Shown here: in pieces, positions 32,156 through 35,386 of the stretch
How positions within the stretch are numbered: position 1 is the first letter of the stretch
How the letters are laid out: every line of letters begins with the position of its first letter
Translations under genes and position numbers: made by a program
The notes under the pieces: model-generated
Databases searched by the model: none
The model's input: only the letters and a program-made list of their open reading frames with translations
What the model was told of the DNA's origin: nothing
Assembly: GCA_944375715.1 (NCBI GenBank)
Contig: CALWAP010000021.1
Location: 1 to 35,386 of the forward strand
DNA: 35,386 bases
Source of the DNA: an uncultured Clostridia bacterium
GTDB taxonomy: Bacteria; Bacillota; Clostridia; Oscillospirales; Butyricicoccaceae
Direction of reading: 5' to 3'

Positions 32156-33538
32156 CTATTTTTCCATTGATGTCAGGATATCGTATACTTTATAAATATC
32201 CCCGGCGCCCATGGTGAATATCAGGTCTCCGGGCCTTGCATTATCTTTAATATACCCGGCAGCCTGCTCCAAAGTGGAAAGACATACCGAATTTTTAACC
32301 ATTCCCGACAGCTTTTGCGAAGTGATGCCGGAGAAGTTGGTTTCACGCGCTGCAAAAATATCGGTCAGCACACATACATCACAGTGAGAAAGGGCATCGG
32401 CAAACTCGTTTAGCAACGATACTGTCCTGGAGTATGTATGAGGCTGAAAAATACAGATTATGCGTTTGGGATTCATGTCTCTGGCGGCTTTTAGTGTAGC
32501 TTCAATTTCGCTGGGGTGATGTGCATAATCGTCATATATATCAGCGCCGTTATAGGATCCACGGTATTCAAACCTGCGCCCTACCCCGTGATATTCTTCA
32601 ATACCTTTTTTGAAATCTTCGGGAGAAACACCCAGCAGCCAGGCGACAGCTGCGGCGGAAAGGGCATTTCTTGCATTATGTATGCCGGGAACAGCCATAT
32701 CAAGGTGGGTAAAATATTCGCCATTGTGATAAACATCGAAGCTGTAATAACCCCTGTGGCTGACAAGGTTATCATAGTAGAAATCAGCGTTTTTTGAAGC
32801 GCCAAAAGTTATGACCCTGCGATTAATGTCCTTTACTGCTTTGACTGTGTTTATATCGTCGAGGCAGGCAATGACCACGCCTGTTTCTTCGGGAACGAGA
32901 TATGCAAATTTTGTGAAAGAAGCTATGATATCGTCGGTATCACTGAAAAAATCAAGATGGTCGCGGTCGATATTCAAAATCACGGCGATAGTTGGAGTAA
33001 AGCTCAAAAATGAATTTTTATATTCGCAGGCTTCGGCAACAAAAAGATCGCTGGAACCTATTCTCAGGCTGCCTCCTATATTGCTCAGATTACCTCCGAC
33101 CATAACTGTGGGATCGCAGCCGGCACTTTGGGTAAAGGTGGCTATCATGGAGGTGGTAGATGTTTTGCCGTGGGTGCCGGCAATGCAGATAGCCTGCTTG
33201 TAATTGCTCATCAGCATACCCCAGGCTTGGGCCCTTTCCAAAATGGGGGTGCCTCTTTTTTTAGCGCCTACGATATCGGGGTTATTGTCCAAAACGGCAG
33301 CAGTGCGTATGACCAAAGCCGCGCCTTTTGTATTTTCCAGGTCGTGCCCCTGAATAAACTTTATGCCAAGGCTCTCAAATTCATCAAGGTAAGGGGAGGG
33401 GTCCCTGTCGCTGCCCTGGACCCTGGCGCCCAGGGAACAAAGCTGTTTTGCCAGAGCTTTCATTGAAACACCGTTTATGCCGCAGATATGTATAAGCTGT
33501 TTAGAGTCTATGATCTGTTTGAAATCGCTATAATTCAT
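32156..33538 (-). CDS. murC: UDP-N-acetylmuramate-L-alanine ligase
   Basis: This 460-residue cytoplasmic Mur ligase adds L-alanine to UDP-MurNAc in peptidoglycan precursor synthesis. It has an N-terminal Rossmann domain (IHICGINGVSMKALAKQL), the ATP P-loop GTHGKTSTT (121-129), the central-domain segment LNIDRDHLDFF, and a C-terminal domain with DDYAHHPSEIEATL and FQPHTYSRT. The ATG at 33538 is chosen over the GTG at 33547 because GGTG lies at good distance and the N-terminus fits the family. It stands alone with its own promoter and is convergent with the CPBP gene. Confidence 0.97.
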   Translation of the reverse strand: MNYSDFKQIIDSKQLIHICGINGVSMKALAKQLCSLGARVQGSDRDPSPYLDEFESLGIKFIQGHDLENTKGAALVIRTAAVLDNNPDIVGAKKRGTPILERAQAWGMLMSNYKQAICIAGTHGKTSTTSMIATFTQSAGCDPTVMVGGNLSNIGGSLRIGSSDLFVAEACEYKNSFLSFTPTIAVILNIDRDHLDFFSDTDDIIASFTKFAYLVPEETGVVIACLDDINTVKAVKDINRRVITFGASKNADFYYDNLVSHRGYYSFDVYHNGEYFTHLDMAVPGIHNARNALSAAAVAWLLGVSPEDFKKGIEEYHGVGRRFEYRGSYNGADIYDDYAHHPSEIEATLKAARDMNPKRIICIFQPHTYSRTVSLLNEFADALSHCDVCVLTDIFAARETNFSGITSQKLSGMVKNSVCLSTLEQAAGYIKDNARPGDLIFTMGAGDIYKVYDILTSMEK

Positions 33539-33597
33539 TTCATTCACCAGCCATAAAGTAAAATTAATTTCATTATATTATATTACATACAAGAAAA

Positions 33598-33626
33598 AAT
33601 ATAAAGCATTTATCAAACAAAGTCAA
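33598..33626 (-). promoter_or_regulatory. murC promoter
   Basis: On the minus strand TTGACT (33626-33621) and TATATT (33603-33598) are separated by 17 bases. The leader to the murC ATG is about 53 nt and very AT-rich. Confidence 0.78.
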
Positions 33627-33642
33627 GCACGCCGTTTCCTGC

Positions 33643-33671
33643 AAAAATAAAAGGCAGCGTCAGCTGCCTTT
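33643..33671 (-). terminator. Rho-independent terminator after the DEAD-box helicase gene
   Basis: Read on the minus strand, AAAGGCAGC and GCTGCCTTT form a perfect 9-bp stem with a TGAC loop, followed by TTTTATTTTT-like sequence. The stop of the helicase gene is at 33678. Confidence 0.9.
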
Positions 33672-33677
33672 GTAATT

Positions 33678-35216
33678 TTATTTCCTGCGCCTGCGATATC
33701 CGCCGTTCCTGCCCCGGTAACCTGCCGAGGAAGATTTTGTCTTAGGTTCTTCTGCCGCCTTGAACACCACAAGAAAACCGTTTACTGTGGCGTCCTGCAT
33801 ACTTTTCATTACATGCCTGGCGTTTTCAGGGGATAACTCGATATAGGATTCGCTGTCGCCTACGGTTATTTTGCCGATATCCTGTTTTTTCAGATGGGCA
33901 TATTTCATTATAGCTCCGGATATATGTGTGGGGCGAATATCGTGCTCAGCGCCGACATCGACAGATATAAGAACATTAGAGGGATTGTCCTTATACTTTG
34001 AAGGTGAAGCGCCGCCTTTGGACACTACGGGTTTCCTGTGCGAGGATTTGGCATTGTTGAAGGCTCTTATTTTATCGTCGGGCAGGAGCTCGGTTCCTTC
34101 CAGTTCATAGGGGAGCATATGTGCGCCTGTCTTGTCTTCTATATCACAGAGACTGAAAAATTCACCTCTGTTGGCAATTATGGTATAAGCCGCGCCATAG
34201 TTGCCGGCACGCCCTGTACGGCCTATGCGGTGCACATAATATTCAACATCCTGAGGTATATCATAATTGATTATGGCTTCCACTCCCGTAGCGTCGATAC
34301 CCCTGGCAGCTACATCAGTGGCGATAAGTATATTGATGCCGCCCTCTTTAAACTGCTTCATAACATGGCTTCTGACAGCCTGCTTCATATCTCCGTGCAA
34401 AGCCGCTGCAAAAAGACCGTTTTCAGTAAGATGCTCTGTCAGCACATCTACCATTTGCTTGGTATTGCAGAAAATAAGGGCCCTTTTAATATTAAGCTTT
34501 TCCATAAGGAGCATGACAGAGTTAGCCTTCTTGCTTTGGGGAACTTCACAGTAGAATTGGCTGATAAGTTCAAAGGCTGTCTGTCCGTCATCGCCTTTGA
34601 TATGAGCAGGATTTTTCTGAAAGCGCTGGGTTATCCTGAGGATCTGTGTGGGCATGGTAGCCGAAAACAAAAGGGTCTGGCGCTGTTCGGGGCAGCATCT
34701 GAGTATGTACCTGATATCGTCAAGAAAACCCATATCCAGCATTTCGTCGGCTTCGTCCAGCACGACCAGCCTAATATTGTCGAGTTTTAGGGTGCCGCGG
34801 TGTATATGATCTATGACCCTTCCAGGTGTGCCTATGACGATTTCTGCCTTTTTAAGGGATTTTATCTGAAGGGCAATATTCTGGCCGCCGTAAATGGTGA
34901 CGCACTTTACCCCTTCTTTGTATTTGGAAAATTTACGCATCTCATCGGTTATCTGCATGGCCAATTCCCTTGTGGGCGCCAAAACGATCACCTGAGTGCG
35001 TCCCTCCTCAGTAGGTTCTGTCATTTCGACAGCAGGTATGGCAAAAGCTGCTGTTTTGCCGGTGCCAGTGCTTGACTGACCGATGACATCGCCGCCTTCA
35101 AGCACGAGGGGGATTATCTGCTGCTGAATAGGGGTCATTTCGGTGTATCCAACATCCTCAATAGCCCTGAGTATTTCGGGGGAAAGGTTAAGTGAGTTGA
35201 AAAGATTTTCGTTCAT
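33678..35216 (-). CDS. DEAD-box RNA helicase with DbpA-type RNA-binding domain (DeaD/CshA/DbpA family)
   Basis: This is a 512-residue ATP-dependent RNA helicase. Motifs in order are the Q-motif MTPIQ (Q31), motif I SSTGTGKT (48-55), PTRELA, TPGR, DEAD (154-157), SAT (185-187), the C-terminal ATDVAARGID and HRIGRTGRAG. After the RecA lobes comes a DbpA-like RRM (about 400-480, VLISVDVGAEHDIRPTHISGAIMK), followed by an Arg/Gly-rich basic tail (GYRGRNGGYRRRRK). The family acts in ribosome assembly, mRNA decay and cold adaptation; the DbpA-type domain suggests a 23S rRNA target. The ATG at 35216 is supported by GGAG six bases upstream. Confidence 0.94.
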   Translation of the reverse strand: MNENLFNSLNLSPEILRAIEDVGYTEMTPIQQQIIPLVLEGGDVIGQSSTGTGKTAAFAIPAVEMTEPTEEGRTQVIVLAPTRELAMQITDEMRKFSKYKEGVKCVTIYGGQNIALQIKSLKKAEIVIGTPGRVIDHIHRGTLKLDNIRLVVLDEADEMLDMGFLDDIRYILRCCPEQRQTLLFSATMPTQILRITQRFQKNPAHIKGDDGQTAFELISQFYCEVPQSKKANSVMLLMEKLNIKRALIFCNTKQMVDVLTEHLTENGLFAAALHGDMKQAVRSHVMKQFKEGGINILIATDVAARGIDATGVEAIINYDIPQDVEYYVHRIGRTGRAGNYGAAYTIIANRGEFFSLCDIEDKTGAHMLPYELEGTELLPDDKIRAFNNAKSSHRKPVVSKGGASPSKYKDNPSNVLISVDVGAEHDIRPTHISGAIMKYAHLKKQDIGKITVGDSESYIELSPENARHVMKSMQDATVNGFLVVFKAAEEPKTKSSSAGYRGRNGGYRRRRK

Positions 35217-35264
35217 TATAATCTCCACATTTCAAAATAAGAGCGGTATATCCGTATCCGCTTA

Positions 35265-35293
35265 ATTATACCACCATTCGGCAAAAGACGCAA
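35265..35293 (-). promoter_or_regulatory. Promoter for the DEAD-box helicase gene
   Basis: On the minus strand TTGCGT (35293-35288), a 17-base spacer and a perfect TATAAT (35270-35265). The leader of about 42 nt contains a small AGCGG/CCGCT hairpin. The hairpin could matter for cold-dependent translation but is too small to be sure. Confidence 0.82.
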
Positions 35294-35386
35294 CTTTAAC
35301 AGGGGAATATCCCTTTTCAAGATAAGTAGTGATGGCTTAAACTCCGTCGGTTTCACGAAACACGGATGGCTAAGGCGCTGGCCTTG
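35294..35386. other. Window-edge non-coding stretch with two small dyads
   Basis: No convincing gene is seen. CCGT-CG-GTTTC-AC-GAAAC-ACGG (35344-35365) is a near-perfect dyad, and AAGGC-GCTG-GCCTT (35372-35385) is a second small hairpin. They could belong to an RNA element or operator for a gene that continues beyond the window. I do not recognise a known riboswitch or RNA family. Confidence 0.35.

Noticed and set aside
35366..35386. ATG at 35366 as the start of a plus-strand gene running off the window
   Set aside because: Only seven codons are visible, there is no Shine-Dalgarno before it, and the bases form part of a small hairpin.

Overview
The window looks like a chromosomal core region of a low-to-mid GC, spore-forming Firmicute, probably class Clostridia. 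The opening run (spoVB-like tail, mazG, HU, rqcP, yabP, yabQ, divIC, yabR) is the order of the Bacillus/Clostridia yabM-yabR block with an HU gene inserted. yabP and yabQ are sporulation genes. The operators are Gram-positive in type: a perfect CIRCE element before groESL and a CGAAC-type SOS box before recA. SLH domains and DacF-type, MurC and MreB proteins point to a monoderm-style envelope. I cannot name the genus from sequence alone.

Layout. 1-3133: the yab/divIC block, with a terminator after HU, a hairpin overlapping the yabP ribosome-binding site, and a separate vegetative promoter for divIC-yabR. 3208-5102: a solitary metal-dependent amidohydrolase behind a strong promoter embedded in a dyad-symmetric region, followed by long-form hpf. 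5127-7223: a THUMP-type rRNA methyltransferase and a lipid kinase. 7337-9436: HrcA/CIRCE-controlled groES-groEL. 9531-11645: a secreted four-module wall hydrolase (GH24-like, InlB-type repeat, three SLH, GH25). 11679-11998: a two-helix membrane peptide. 12007-14763, minus strand: mtaB, then nfeD and an SPFH protein.

14858-16494: a DacF-type carboxypeptidase and a 137-residue P-loop protein of unknown function. 16576-21934: a tightly overlapped run of lipoprotein, response regulator, sensor kinase, yqhQ (DUF1385) and prmC. 21941-26957: SOS-controlled recA-recX continuing into rimO, pgsA and cysS. 26964-30064: a short membrane ORF, recD2 and a comF-like gene. 30082-31212: a lone mreB. 31229-32128: a CPBP intramembrane protease. 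32156-35293, minus strand: murC and a DbpA-type DEAD-box helicase, each with its own promoter.

Most genes are housekeeping: nucleotide sanitation, ribosome quality control and hibernation, protein folding, DNA repair, tRNA/S12 methylthiolation and cell-wall synthesis. The less conventional parts are the GH24-SLH-GH25 hydrolase, the lipoprotein-led two-component operon with its hairpin start, the dyad-rich amidohydrolase promoter and the small P-loop protein. I see no prophage, insertion sequence, CRISPR array, tRNA or rRNA. No stretch over 300 bases lacks a gene; the largest gap (3095-3352) holds a terminator, two dyads and a promoter.
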